Positions 35,498 through 48,280 are shown, numbered from the stretch's first letter. The stretch is DNA of 64,000 nucleotides from Oxytricha trifallax (GCA_000711775.1 ARYC01017455.1:32280-96279), one strand, 5' to 3'. Program-made: numbers and translations. The notes: generated by a model from the sequence alone, not told the origin.

Positions 35498-35549
35498 TAT
35501 ATTGAGCATTATTAAAATTGAATAATTAGTTGTAACACTTGCAAATTAT

Positions 35550-36289
35550 TCCATGTCCACATCGGCATAGGCTCTATTTCCAGTCTTTGCCTACAACTTG
35601 TCAAGGTCCTCTTTCATCATATTTTTTAGGCTCTCTGAGGTCAGCTTCTTACTTAAAGTCAGAAAATTTCTGGCTCAGTTCATGGTACCATATTTTCAAT
35701 CTCTGCTTTCTGGGCTAGATATTCTGCTTCATATATTAAGCGCTTTTCCTTTTTGTGTGACATTATGGAAATACTTGAGAAGAATGGCTCCTTCTAAATT
35801 TTCTTCAATACATCCTCCCTTATTTAAATTTAATTCTTTTTTTCTTCCTCTGCATCAGAAATATTTCTCACTCTATTGGCATTTTTGACCAGGTTGCTTA
35901 GAAACTGAGAATATAAGGTGCCTAGGACTTCATAGAAGTACCTTCTATCTGGAGGGTCTTGTAGTCATTATAATAATTCATGAAACTCATGAATTTTTCA
36001 TCCTCTATCATCTGATAGAATATTTTTGAAACAGAAAGTTCCTAGTAGTAAGGAAAGTTGAACGCTATAACATCAACTACTTTTAGCAAATATTTTTCTC
36101 CTTTAAAATATTCTCTTAAGATTCTCATGGTTACATTGTCATCTGCAGCCAAAAAATACCCTCCTAAAAGCAATATAAATAAAAACGCTTACTATTAAAT
36201 TTCAAGAAAAGTATGATATCACTTTTAGAGCCAAATTTGTTTTAAAGCTCTCTGATATCGTTATCCCTAACCTTACTATCAAAGTTCAT
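35550..36289 (-). pseudogene. Element III homologue of the TBE 22-kDa protein, spliced
   Basis: Minus-strand ATG ending at 36289 (MNFDSKVRDNDIRELQNKF). GSKSDIILFLKFN is followed by a 29-nt intron (36164-36192), after which the frame continues RGYFLAADDNVTMRILREYF. Then VVDVIAFNFPYYQELSVSKI and, after one frameshift, PDRRYFYEVLGTLYSQFLSN, matching PERNFFFGVLGTIKEDYL of TBE-A. The C-terminal part is K/E-rich and lacks a clear stop. Order, strand and tail-to-tail placement with the transposase are as in TBEs. This identifies element III as a TBE relative even though no C4A4 ends are visible. Confidence 0.7.
36164..36192 (-). other. 29-nt intron in element III 22-kDa homologue
   Basis: GTAAGCGTTTTTA...GCTTTTAG on the minus strand. 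Splicing restores one frame across the junction (FN-RGYFLAAD) at the position equivalent to the TBE introns. Confidence 0.7.
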
Positions 36290-36899
36290 AATTCTAAATA
36301 GCATTTGTTAATAACTAATAAGTCACCTTTTTTTTTATAAATTTAATATTTCCAATGTCTTCCTCAACTTAGTCTAGTCTATAGGGCTAGTTTGAGTATA
36401 TGGTTTGAAAGCTAGCCAGATAGTTACCAGTTAATAGTATTAGATGTTATAGTATTTAAGCCTCTAATAACACTAAATGTATGGTCATCTAAAGATCTAA
36501 GTTTTGATTATCAGTCTCCAATACAATAAAACCAGGTTGTCTATCAATATAAGTTGCAAAAATGCAAAAAAAAAGGTACATTTAGCCGGATCCAGTAGTC
36601 AGGCAAGTTTTTAACTTTGCTCTTTCTAGCCTTATTCCATAGAGATGGACTATAAAAGTTTATCAAAATTTTATCTTGAATGAGTTAATGAATCAAACTG
36701 CGATTAATATCATTTATTTTATAATGATCATGATTAAATTAATATAGTATAACTCAGGGTATAACTTAATTTGCAATTGATTTTGATTTTAATATACTTT
36801 CTTATTTTTATATCAAACAGAATCAAACTTTAATATTATAATCGAATTATTATAAACTTTAATGTTTTAAAGCTTAAGTTCATAGCTGTTTAGTTTATT
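36290..36899. other. Intergenic part of element III
   Basis: Corresponds in position to the divergent promoter region of TBEs. AT-rich with mixed patches (36360-36650). No gene supported. A MITE follows. Confidence 0.35.
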
Positions 36900-37319
36900 A
36901 TTGTAGGAATACATTCGATTTGGGAAAATGAATTAAAATTAAAATTAATTAATTATTAATTACCTTCAGTTATGTTTTTGGAAAATGTCTGCAAACCATG
37001 ACAATATTATACTCTCTAAATAGCCCATTAAAAATGAGACGGTGTTTGTTATTGCTATAATGAATTTATCTCATCGCCCAAGCGAGAAAAACCTATTATA
37101 CTATTTTATGGAGTCAGCTAAAAACCAAAATATCTCGCATCTATGATGATTCAGGAATATTGCCAGTAATAAATTCCAGCTAAAATTGCGGGATCTACCG
37201 TAGAATTGACTCATATTTAAATTTTGAGTCACATTGGATTTGATAACTACCATGATTTTAATATTTAATTAATTTAATCTAAATTAATTTTCCCAAATCG
37301 AATGTATTCCTACAATATT
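36897..37319. mobile_element. 417-bp MITE with perfect 30-bp inverted repeats
   Basis: ATTGTAGGAATACATTCGAT begins at 36900 and its inverse ends at 37316; the first 30 bases match perfectly. ATT is duplicated on both sides (36897-36899, 37317-37319), fitting the ANT duplication of TBE-type elements. There is no gene inside. The ends match those of the host element at 24023/33907, so a TBE-related or other IS630-type transposase could mobilise it. Confidence 0.85.
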
Positions 37320-37371
37320 ATGAATTATTATGATTTAAAATAATATTAATATCAATTAAAGGCACCTCTGA

Positions 37372-38790
37372 TGGGAGCTAAGATAAATGCTATATTATTC
37401 TCTCTCAATTAATATAATATGGGCCACTCAAGAAACAGTTAGCTGAGAGTAAATTTCTGGGAAAAACTTCAGCTAATGCACTCTGTGGTTTTGTTGTTAG
37501 CATGACTTTAGTTCATAATATGTAGAGTAGGTTGATTGAATACAATACTAGTGTCAATGAAAATTAATAAAAACTTCATGATAATCTTAGGAGAAGCTTC
37601 AAGAGCCTGACTCTTGACTCCGAAATTCTGTTGCCTGACTTCGGCTCCTTACCAATATTCAATCCCATGGTAAGTAAAGCAACTATAGCAAAGATATCTA
37701 TTTATAATTATAAGTTTATCCAGTTTCAAATATAATTTTTAGGAAATGATTCCTATCATTGACCATACAGAACTATAAAGTTACCCATAATGCAAGTCCA
37801 CACATTAAAGCAAGCATGGCCTCAATCAACATTTAAGCGCATTTCACAAAGATCATCATAAATTAGAAAAGCAGATACAATAGATAAATGGCAAGACTTG
37901 CCCCTAATGTACCAATTTTTTTAAGAAACAAGAAACTGCAAAAGACACATTGATGTGTTTTTGAAAAAGAATTAAAATAAAAAAGTTATAATAAAAAGAA
38001 AAGCTTAAGAGACCTTAAAAGGTATAAACGAGAGCCCTACAGTGCAAATTAGAATTCCAAAAGATCATAAATTAATAACAATAAATAAAATACTTAAAAA
38101 AAATGACGTATAAGCTTCTCTCTTAGCCAAATATATACTCCATTGATGTTAGCGACCTCGAAATATGGCAATAAATTAGAGATGATATGCTAGAGCGAAA
38201 TTGCCAACTTTATGATGTAATAATGATGGACCCACCATAAAGACTTAAGTAAAAACTTTCTTACCCAACATTATCATATCAAGATTTTTTAGAGATGCCT
38301 ATAGAACTTATTTAAGATCGAGGAGTCTTGATAATATGTATAGTATATCAAAAAAGGAAATTGGCAGAGAAATTCTTAGATCTATGGCTATTGAGAAGTA
38401 GATAGGTGCGAATGGGTTAAAACTACTAAAAATGGAAAACTGCACCATGGATAGAGTAGGTACACCGCCCATGCTCATGAAGAATTCATAATTGCAACTA
38501 AAGGGGATATCTCAGATATGTTCAAATACATGCAAGTTGATAGCGTGATGATGGCACAAATGGGAAAGCACTCTTAGAAGACAAAAGAAATCTATGATTA
38601 TATTTAGCAGATGTTTCCAGATAAATTTAATCTCGAGATTTTGCGAGACCATAGAATAAAATTCCAGGATGGGATATGTTTGGTAACTAAGCAGAGAGTC
38701 TAGACGATAGCTAGTTTTTAATATGAATAGAAGAGTTTTAATTAATTTGCAAAAATATATTAAATAATTTAAACGTATTACATATCATGA
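37372..38790 (+). pseudogene. Element III third gene: C2H2 zinc finger plus MT-A70 methyltransferase
   Basis: The N-terminal exon reads PLKKQLAESKFLGKTSANAL and ends LPDFGSLPIFNPM at a GTAAGT donor (37671); TTTTTAG at 37742 resumes at EMIPIIDHTELQSYP. Finger-like motifs follow (YPQCKSTHQSKHGLNQHL, CPQCTNFFKKQ). The C-terminal half is MT-A70: YDVIMMDPPQRLKQKLSYPT, IELIQDRGVLIICIVYQ, RYTAHAHEEFIIATKGD and GKHSQKTKEIYDYIQQMFP. The family's DPPW is DPPQ here. Several frameshifts and one TGA break the frame. MT-A70 proteins transfer methyl to N6 of adenine in RNA or, in ciliates, DNA. It occupies the slot of the TBE kinase gene. Confidence 0.75.
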
Positions 38791-40688
38791 TTAAGCGATA
38801 TAAATCATTCGAATATTATTTAAAATAGATAAATCCACTTTTTCAAAATCTCTACAACCTCCAAAGACCACTCATTAACATTATATTTTTACACTTTATA
38901 ATAACAATTATTCTTCTATCTCTATTAATTATTAACAAGATTATTTTATTATTATTAAGTCTATTTTCTTTTATAAACATATAATTATTGTTGATTAATT
39001 ATTTTATAATTCCGTTATCTAAGTTATTGGTTATTTTTTCAGTAAAATCTCTTTTCTCGCTCTTGACCCTTTAATTAGTTTATTATTATATGCGTTTTCA
39101 ATCATTCTATTTTCAATTAGCATTTTTTCGGACTATGGTTGCAATACAATTCTTATAATTGCTATAGCTTTTAAAAGTTATTGAATATTTATTGTAATTA
39201 AATTTTATGCATGCGATGGTTCTTTAGACTAAATTAATTTTTAATTTGTAAAAATATTTATTTTTATTATTAAATTGGTTTGTTAATTTATTCTTATTAA
39301 TTATTTTTTACTTAATTACCTAAAAATTCTTATTTTTATGTATTTATAATAGACTCCATTATTAAGAAATATAGTGCTGCTAGTTTACTTTTAATTCCTC
39401 ACTCAATATAATAATTATTATTTTTCATATAATAAATTTGTCAATATCAAAAAATGAATTACTTATAAATCTTTATTTTTATATAAATTGAATTTCTGAA
39501 TTATATATTTTTTCATTATTTTGAAAATTATTGGTTTCAAGAAAATATTATGAATAAATAGAAGAACTTTTAATTTGATAATTTTAATTTTGTTTTTTAA
39601 ATTTAATAGTTGACTAAAAAATAATCTAATAACGTTTGTTACTAATGATATATGGGAGAGAAGAAAATAATGATGGTTTTTTTTCCACTAACTTGAATCT
39701 TTTTAAAAGCAATAGATCATATATTATTAAAGAACTCAAATATTTCTGACACCAATAATTTGTTATATAAAAGAAACTCACACCAAGACTTTTTTATTTT
39801 TACCAAGATGTAAGATAATATTTCATATTTGTAATTTAATCCTTTAAAATTTCTTTCAAAATTTATATTTCAACTATTACTTTTAGATATCATCAATCAT
39901 TGTCTTTAAAGCAAATAAAATTAAAATATAGATTTAATTGAATTAAATCTATTAGTAAATATTATATCATCAACAATATAAACATTATTTTCTTGCAATT
40001 ATACTATAAATTTAACTAAAGAATTCTAAGCCATCGAGGTCTAGATACTTTATTCATATCTACCTCTACTTTTTAAGGCCCAGAGCGATGCAAAGTAGGA
40101 AGATAATAGTGTAACTAAATTATAAATAGTTATATTAAATGTATACAAATTATGAATTTAAATCATACAAAGTAATAATAAATGTAGATTAATATCAACA
40201 AAGAATTTTTTTAATAAAAATGAAGTTTCCACATATATTTTAGCATAATTTAATGAAGTTTTTTAAATATTAAAATTTTAATGAGTCTAAATGATGAATT
40301 AATCTTACTACAAATTGAATGAACTATATGAATCATTTATAATGTAACTAAAAATTACACTTAATTCATAAATTTATAACTCGTCATGAAATAATCCAAT
40401 AATAATATTACATAGCATGTTAGATTTTACTTAATTAATTATATAATACGGGTTTTATAACAACCATGATCTTTCATCCAAAATATAATTAGATATAAAT
40501 TTAGTTTGATTTAAAATTTGTGAAACAATTCACTATTTTTCCCTCTCACTCAAATTTAATGATTTTTATAAATAATTGTAATTATTTGTTAAACTAAATA
40601 GTAATTTCTGAATTTATAATTAACATATATAATTCTTAATTTTAATTTTATTGCAAATGATTTAATTCAATATAAAAATTGCTTACTG
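38791..40688. other. AT-rich spacer
   Basis: I see no gene. The right end of element III must lie near 38.75-38.8 kb but no inverted repeat was found. A small GC-richer patch at 40020-40100 has no recognisable content. Confidence 0.4.
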
Positions 40689-41070
40689 ATGTTGCGGAGG
40701 GTCATAAAACAAGAAATAAAACGGTAGCTGTTGGAGTGATTAGAGAGACTTGACGAGTTACAAGCTGACTACTCCGAACTTTAATTGTCTACGTCGAAGA
40801 ACCAAGCAACAACCTATTGACTGGAAGTGGGACTATTATATCTATTACATAGATGAATGGCTCATCGATAAAATTGAAATCCTCCAAAAAGGTCGTTAGC
40901 AATTGCAAGAATTAAGGATGAATACATGTAAGGAGGACAAACCAGCTGCTACAATTCAAGATGAGATCAAGAAATTATTTAAGGAAATTAAACCACTCCA
41001 GAGACCAAAGAGGATTACTATAATGCATAAAACCAGGAGTCACCTGCATAATTAAACGTAACCACAACAT
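40689..41070 (+). pseudogene. Coding-like island, helical protein fragment
   Basis: ATG at 40689 opens MLRRVIKQEIKRQ and, past one TGA, LERLDELQADYSELQLS. Near 40800 the coding signal shifts frame and continues QQPIDWKWDYYIYYIDEWLI, then KEDKPAATIQDEIKKLFKE. Charged and coiled-coil-like. The TGA and frameshift suggest decay, or a boundary of an eliminated segment. Unknown. Confidence 0.4.
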
Positions 41071-41493
41071 ACTAAGTTAAGGTATCTAATAAAAAATAAG
41101 TTTATAATAATAATACTTATTAATATATAGAAAAGATCTGTTTTAAATTTACATATCTATTACATTTAATTTCTGCATTTTAACATTTTTTAGCATAGTA
41201 TGATTAAATTAAAAAATTTTCTGATTCTAATATTAATTTTAAATATATTTAGGAAAAAATAAAGATCTCAACAATTAATAATCTAATTAAATAATAACTA
41301 TTACTGTTTCCTTTTATTATCTGAGTAAAGAGAAATGACTCTGATTTGAATTAAACTTAATGCTAGTTATACATTACAATTGCTGCTATCAACACAACTT
41401 TAATAATCAACTAAATGGAAGGCAATACAAAAGCTTGGCGTTTTTCACAGAGTATACAAGAAAAATTTCAATGTTGTCACAGATATAAAATTT

Positions 41494-41799
41494 AAATAAT
41501 TTAAAGCTATCATATATTTTTTACTTGATTAGTTTAAATTCACAATTTATCCACGTGAAAAGGGTCTTATTAGCAAATATTTATAGTATAAACTTGGTTG
41601 GATCAGAGCATTTAGACTGAGCCAGCTTAATAGCTTTGTAATTGTCATTTTATTGGAAATTATTAAAGCTGATGTTGAAGATTTTAATAGCAGTTTGAGC
41701 AAGTCTGTGAAAGTAGATCTGCGACTTCATTTTCTTTATTTTTTCATGCTATCTTTACATAAATTGTGGCCATTCCTCCTGATTGTTTATCTTGTTTGA
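41494..41799 (+). CDS. Coding-like island, possible membrane protein fragment
   Basis: The frame is open to the TGA at 41797 and reads PREKGLISKYLQYKLGWIRA, then LEIIKADVEDFNSSLSKS, ending in a hydrophobic stretch (LWPFLLIVYLV). The better-than-random composition supports coding, but there is no family and no start. Confidence 0.3.
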
Positions 41800-42879
41800 T
41801 TTCTTACTCTAAAATAGAGTTATTTCTAGTGGTTTAATTGTAGTATATAAACTTATATTTATAAATTCATAATATGATATTTAATGTGATTATTTATCTT
41901 GACTAGTATTCATGAATTCAATAAAAGAGTAACCAATATATCTATAGTTATCAGTAAAATAGTGAATACCTGAATTTTTAGATAAATGTGATTCAATTAG
42001 ATCATTGAAAAATAATTAGATAAGAATTCTTTGCATTTATTTGAGGGGAATTGAGTTTTTTCTATGAATTTATAAAACATTGTTTTACTTATTGAAATAA
42101 ACCTAATGATGACAAAGAGAATTTATACTTATTTAGCAATAATCATTCTTTTTAGCAGATTAAACTATATGAGAGTCTCTCAATAGTATTGGATTAAAAA
42201 CATAATTTTCAAGAAATGTTACTTCTATGAATAAATTTATTCTTATTGAATTAATAATGTTTTGGGGTTCATTATGGAATTCTTTTTCACTTTAATGCAA
42301 TAAAATATGGTACTTATAATATTGATAACCATGATTAATTAGATGTTGTAGGGGGGGAGTAAATTATTCTATTAATAATAAATATTATTCTTAGATAAAT
42401 GCTTTTATTTAAAGAATTACATAAGAAAAAGATTCAAGTTTTATCATTTATGTTGATTCAAAGTTATAGAATTTCATCTAGAAATTGTATTTCATAGTTA
42501 TTATTAAAAATTATTATAAATTTAAAAATATTAATTGATAATAGTTATTTATAAAATATAACATACTAAATCCATAAAGAATAAAATATATAAATTATCA
42601 TGATAAATTAACCGATATAAATTGTTATTTTTATTAGAAAGTATATAAAATATATGAATAAGTGTTTATTCCTGATTAAACAATTGAAAATGAATAATAT
42701 TATAATGAAAATGTATAAAAATAATAGTAATTAAATTAGTCTTATGATTTCTAAAAATTATTAAAATGCACATATTTAAGTGTATAAATTATTCAAATAA
42801 TAACTTATTATATTTGAAATTCTGAATATATTTTACTGTTATAAGGAATATTGATTATTCCGATAATTATAGTTAATTT
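41800..42879. other. AT-rich spacer
   Basis: Nothing supported. Confidence 0.45.
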
Positions 42880-43045
42880 AACTAAGTTAAAATGCTTGGA
42901 TTTCATTAATGGTTTATCCTCTATTGATTAATTATTCATTATTAGCATAGAACACTACTAGCTTTTTAGGATTTTCAATTGATGACCACATAGCACATCA
43001 TCGTCTCTTGTACTCCTCAGGTACATCACTGTACTATAATTTCAT
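42880..43045 (-). pseudogene. Short coding-like minus-strand patch
   Basis: From the minus-strand ATG ending at 43045: SDVPEEYKRR, an in-frame TGA where CGA would fit, then CAMWSSIENPKKLVVFYANN. Composition is distinctly protein-like but only about 55 codons are convincing. No family. Confidence 0.3.
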
Positions 43046-43708
43046 GCAATAAAATCACAATTCTTCATAAAATTCTAAAGAATTCTATTGATTTAAACAA
43101 ACCATTTAGTCCCCCCCCCAGAGAATTTAATTTCGATTTCATAGAATTCTAAAGTGAATTTAAACTTCTCTATATTTGTTTAATACCAAACGAATTCATC
43201 AAAATATTCACCAAAAAAGAATAATTCAAGCTTGAATATATAATATTTATATTTGCTTTAATTATAAGTTGTTATTATCAATCGGAAAAGTAAATAATGG
43301 TAAATTATTTGTAAAAAATTTTATAGATAATCAAAGCGCCAAGATATATTATACAAGTTAATATTATTTGTTTTATTTATTTCACCAAAACATTCAGAAA
43401 AAAAGGATGTTAAATATTAATTTTGATAAATTTGAAGTTATTACTATGATAAATATAGAGCCATAGATTTCTTATATTGAGTTATAAGTTATGTTGAGAA
43501 TTTAAATATAAGCTGTTTTCTTAAATATTCAAGCCAATCTTTGGTTAAATTAAGAATGAAAATTAGGTATTAAGAAAAAATAAGATTATCTACTAAATAA
43601 AAATGTTAGGAATTATGTATTTATTGAGATTTATAATTGATCAGGAAATTAACTGAATCTATCGATATTCAAATCATATCAATGAACTTTGAATTTTTTA
43701 CCTTCATT

Positions 43709-45290
43709 ACTAATAATAATATAATCACACTGAGTCCCTGGAGACCCCCCATCTTAAATATATATATAATAATATATAAAGGTCAAGCCCTTTTCATTTT
43801 AAGTAATCTTCCGTAGAAATTTTTCGTCTTAATTTCGATGTCCAATTTTCTCTTTCTCTTCCATCTTAAACTCCTTCTTTAAATTTGTGATTTGTTACTT
43901 TCTCTTTGTGTCAGATGAGCATGAACATGTTGGCATCTTCATCCTTTTATAGTTTTAATTCAAGTTTATGAGTGGCTCCCATTTAGACGCTTTTTGGTTT
44001 GGTTTTGAACATTGAAAGTTTTTCAATATGTGGGAATATTTAGTTCATAAGCTGTTCAGGTTCATATCTTTTTGAATAAACATAGAGTACAATCATGGTA
44101 CTATCTGAGGAAAACTTTTTGACATTTAGGTTAACTTTTGTAAAATCAACTGTATGGAAGGTTTTAAAGCCTTCTCTTTCTTAGTAGTCTAATTCGTGCA
44201 AGTATTTATTTTTCGTTCTAGCGTAGAGCCATTTGAGTTATTAGTTCGCCTAGAGTGTTAAATTTAAAATTATTATTTCATCTATTTGATAATCTATTTT
44301 ACTTTTGACTCTGAATTAGAATTATTATTAAAGTTCATGATTGTTGATGTGCACATACTTGACTTTATTAATATTGTTCTTTACTTCCTAGTTGAACTGA
44401 TCAGATAAAATTATACTGGTCAGACTTTTCTGATGTTAAGACATCGATAAAAGGCTTAGGTTTAGGCTTTTTCTGAGCCTTTAATGACGTTTCTATTTGA
44501 ACCGAATTTTCTTCTTTCATTTCTACGCCCTTTTTCATTATTTTAGATGGGGTTTTGTTGTTACCTTGGGGGTTATCTGGAGTGTTTTTTAATTATGTCA
44601 GTTATTTAATTCCACCTTAATTAGTTATAATCTCTAGAGTTTTAATGGCTAAGCTAGCAACCTTATAAGTTGACTCCTATATTACCAAAGGGTATTTAAA
44701 AGTGAAAACTAATTATTGAATCAAGGCCTAAAATCATTCTTCTCTGAAGTGGTATTCAAAGTTTTTGTTTTTGGTGGCTATAGCTATGTCTTGAATGTCT
44801 CCTATTTCTTGAGTTTAGTTACATTTCTAGACCTTTAGGATCATTATAAATAAGAGGTTTAGATGGGATTGGTTTGCATTCAAGCACTTGATTGAGAATT
44901 TTGAAGTTCTTCTTATGTAAGAGGGAGGCATTCGTCAAGTACGAGGTCTGTGGTGCTCTACATTTTTGTACGAAAGTAAAGAGACTTGTCTATTTTATAT
45001 ACTTACTTCGTCTATATTTTTTTAAATATTTAACATCAAGTCTATTTTGTTCTTCATGGTTGTTGGAAGTGAAGACCATCTCATGTTATTTCTTTATAGT
45101 TATATTTTCTCAATATTATTAGCTGATGGCGAAGTTGGGAGTTGAGGCTGCTTTTTGGCATAACTCTGAAATTAGATAATACTTTTTACTTTTAGTTTTA
45201 CTATTGTTTTGCTAATCCGCTCCGTTGTCTTAAAAAAAGAGTTAATTATTCCCTTAGAGTATTTGAGAGTGAGCTATTTGAAGCTCTTTT
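43709..45290 (-). mobile_element. LINE-like element, copy 2
   Basis: Read on the minus strand: coding body, then AAAGGGCTTGACCTTT, a short AT stretch, GGGTCTCCAGGGACTC, TGTGAT and a short ATT/TAA tail (about 43709-43722). Order and motifs are as in copies 1 and 3. It ends about 60 bp from the large palindrome on its 5' side. Confidence 0.55.
43910..45165 (-). pseudogene. LINE-like copy 2 protein, multiply frameshifted
   Basis: Coding blocks read down the minus strand: SYAKKQPQLPTSPSANNIEK, NKIDLMLNIQKNIDEVS, LECKPIPSKPLIYNDPKGLE, ESTYKVASLAIKTLEIIT, KKPKPKPFIDVLTSEKSDQ, then a continuous block from about 44420 to the TGA near 43915 with WLYARTKNKYLHELDYQER and IEKLSMFKTKPKSVQMG. At least four frame changes. 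The total is about 400 codons, comparable to copy 1. No reverse transcriptase motif is seen. Confidence 0.45.
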
Positions 45291-45348
45291 AAAATATAAT
45301 TTAAAATAAAAATAAAATGAATTTACTTTTCTATCCTTATTTATTTAT

Positions 45349-46157
45349 AAAGCGAATTAAGTGATTTGAGAGTAAGTATGAATGATTAATCAACAATTTA
45401 ATTTAATATGTATAGTAAATGTACAGTGATATAGTCTTAAATAGCTCATTTTTCTCATCATCTTCAGCATCATGATCATAATAATTTCTCGATCAAATCT
45501 CGAGATCGGTGCTCATTAGGTTCCTCATTATCATAGAATCAGAAGTAGCTCATTTTAAGTTCCATCAGTTGAAATCTTAGGCACATCTCGATTTAAGAAG
45601 GATTTTTTTAGCATCGTTGTGAAGGTCAAGTCTCCATTTTAACCTTTGATTTTTTAATAATTTTGAGATTATAAGTTAAGTTGTAAGGTCTGAGCTTTAA
45701 TTAATCATATTAAATTTAAATGTAATTAAAATCTCACTAATTAAATTTCTCTATATATAAACCTACTAGTTTAATCATTAATCTTAAAGCATTAAAACTA
45801 ACAAAGTTTTAATCAGACCTTACAACTTAACTTATAATCTCAAAATTATTAAAAAATCAAAGGTTAAAATGGAGACTTGACCTTCACAACGATGCTAAAA
45901 AAATCCTTCTTAAATCGAGATGTGCCTAAGATTTCAACTGATGGAACTTAAAATGAGCTTCTTCTGATTCTATGATCATGAGGAACCTAATGAGCACCGA
46001 TCTCGAGATTTGATCGAGAAATTATTATGATCATGATGCTGAAGATGATGAGAAAAATGAGCTATTTAAGACTATATCACTGTACATTTACTATACATAT
46101 TAAATTAAATTGTTGATTAATCATTCATACTTACTCTCAAATCACTTAATTCGCTTT
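45349..46157. repeat. 809-bp near-perfect palindrome (345-bp arms, 119-bp centre)
   Basis: The left arm is 45349-45693, the right arm 45813-46157, equal in length. Only a few mismatches are visible, for example CATTATC against CATGATC and AGAAGTAGC against AGAAGAAGC. Both arms carry the same coding-like peptide on opposite strands (DLTFTTMLKKSFLNRDVPKI). The GC-rich arms contain CTCGAGATCGG near the outer third. A transcript would fold into a very long hairpin. It could be a fold-back transposon or an inverted duplication of a gene segment. Confidence 0.85.
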
Positions 46158-48280
46158 ATTTTTAATTTTATTTGAATATAAGGTTTTTAAAAATAAAAAG
46201 TAAATTTTGATTCTAAATTATCTGGTTTATTTTAATTATTATATTATACTCAGCTTTATTAAGAAGTTGACAACACTGATGGAATAAAAAAAAAAAAGTA
46301 TAGATAATTATTTAATCCAGCATTAATTCAAATAAGTTTCTTATATCTCCTTATTTAATAATTTTATTATCTGACACATTCGATTCATTAGAATTTTATC
46401 TGTTGATGGGTGGTAATTTTTCCATAATTATATCTATAGTTTGTCTTCTACAATTTAATCAACAGTTTTAACTGATAATTTATGAATAATTTTCATTATA
46501 AATTAAGAATAATGAATTGGTTAAAGTCACATATTAGACCTAGCTTAACTCTTCAGTTGAACTTCCTGTATATTGCTCATCTTTAGGAATATGCAAATCG
46601 TTGTTTTAATAGTTATATATTGATAAAATACAAAAGATCGGTAATTTTTTTTCGTGTAAAATAAAAAAACTGCCTTTATTTATATTAATGTAAATTAAAT
46701 TACAACACAAATACAAAAAATGTAGATAGTTTACAGGTTTGTTTGAAAATTATATATGATAAGTACTCTCAGGTTTTATCTAAAAATTATTATTTTTCTT
46801 ATTTATTTCATTCTCTAAGTCATTTATATTTAAATTCAATCGAGTAATTGAAGATTCATTAGTATAACTACTAATATTGAGAATTTTATATTAAATTATG
46901 TGATTATTAGGTGACTTATTTGATATTTATCTGTGTTCACTTAAATGACCTATATTTAGTTTAGTATTGTATATTTCGAAACAATAGCTTGAATAATAAT
47001 TGAATAAGCATATTTTAAATGACAAGTAATTAAAAATGCACACTTACTATAAGTTCTTAGATCTCTTAAGGTCGAGTGGTCTTTTGAATATTCTCTCAAC
47101 TTTCTGCGCTTAAACCCATTTTATTTTCAATATACAAAATTATAATATTGTATTGTTAGTTTATTTATTTTAACAATTTTTTATTTTGAAATATTTACGA
47201 TTAATATTAAAATTTTAATTTAAGGTGTTGTTTGAAGTAATGTCAAGTTAAGATAAAATAAATTGATAAATATATTTAATTGATACTTCTATTTCATTTA
47301 GTTTACTTACTTACTTGCTTATTTATGATGATGATATATTACGAATTAATGTTGATTTATTTAAGTATTTAAATAGTAAATTTTTATTAAATTAGGTATT
47401 AAATACACATTTTCACTCTTACTAAATTAAAGATGGTCTAAGCTATTAAAATTTTATTGAAAAAAACAATAAAAATTTGAATATAGATGTTATTTCCTTT
47501 TCTATTTAAAAATATATGAATCAATTATCTCAAACTCTTTGAATTAAAATCTTTAATTAGTACTTTGCTTAGATAATTATAAATTGGAAAACAAGTTTTT
47601 CAATCTTAAAAGGGGTCACTTATGAGAATAATCCTTGTAAAATTAACTTGTATTCGTTTGTTTATTAAATATGGTAGATTTCTTGTCAAATAAACTCCAA
47701 ATGCATTTTATATTATACTAGGGCTTTATAGAGCATTTAAATCATAGTTTTAACCAATGAGATTCACGCATTATATACTCAATATATTCAATTTATCTAT
47801 TGTGATAAAATACTGTAAGAATAAAGATTACTTATATAAATTAATTATAGCATTCTGAGTAGATAGGAAAGAAGCATTAAAATTAAGGAAATATGAAAGC
47901 TCTCAATTAATAAAGTCTGACATTTTATTTACATTGAGAATAAAAGTTTAAAATTTAATTATATACTTTATGTAAAAATGCTTAAATATTATATAGTTAA
48001 TAAGTTTTAAGTTCAATTCTATTTTATTTTGAGTCAAAAATAAACTAAATAACTTTATTTAAGCAGACATTTATATCACTAATTACAAAATTCCTGCTTC
48101 ATATTATAATATGTTCATTTTAAAAGCTAAGAAATGGGAATTCTGAGATATTCGAAGTTTTATTAAAACTTAAATATAAATATGATCGTACAAAGCGGTA
48201 ATTAAAGATAGTAAGCTAATAATTTAATTTAAAATTACTATAGAAAATCTACGACGTAATATAAATTGACAAAGCGTTTT
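46158..48280. other. AT-rich spacer
   Basis: No gene, repeat or motif supported. Confidence 0.45.

Noticed and set aside
35598-35888. Plus-strand frame of 96 codons rich in F/L/S
   Set aside because: Antisense shadow of the element III 22-kDa homologue, which aligns with TBE proteins on the minus strand.
43108-43122. Run of nine or ten C followed by AGAG as a possible telomere-type or addition signal
   Set aside because: It is a plain C homopolymer without A4 alternation. Only the TBE ends carry true C4A4 repeats.
44892-45122. Plus-strand frame of 76 codons
   Set aside because: Antisense of LINE-like copy 2 coding blocks, whose minus-strand reading is more protein-like.
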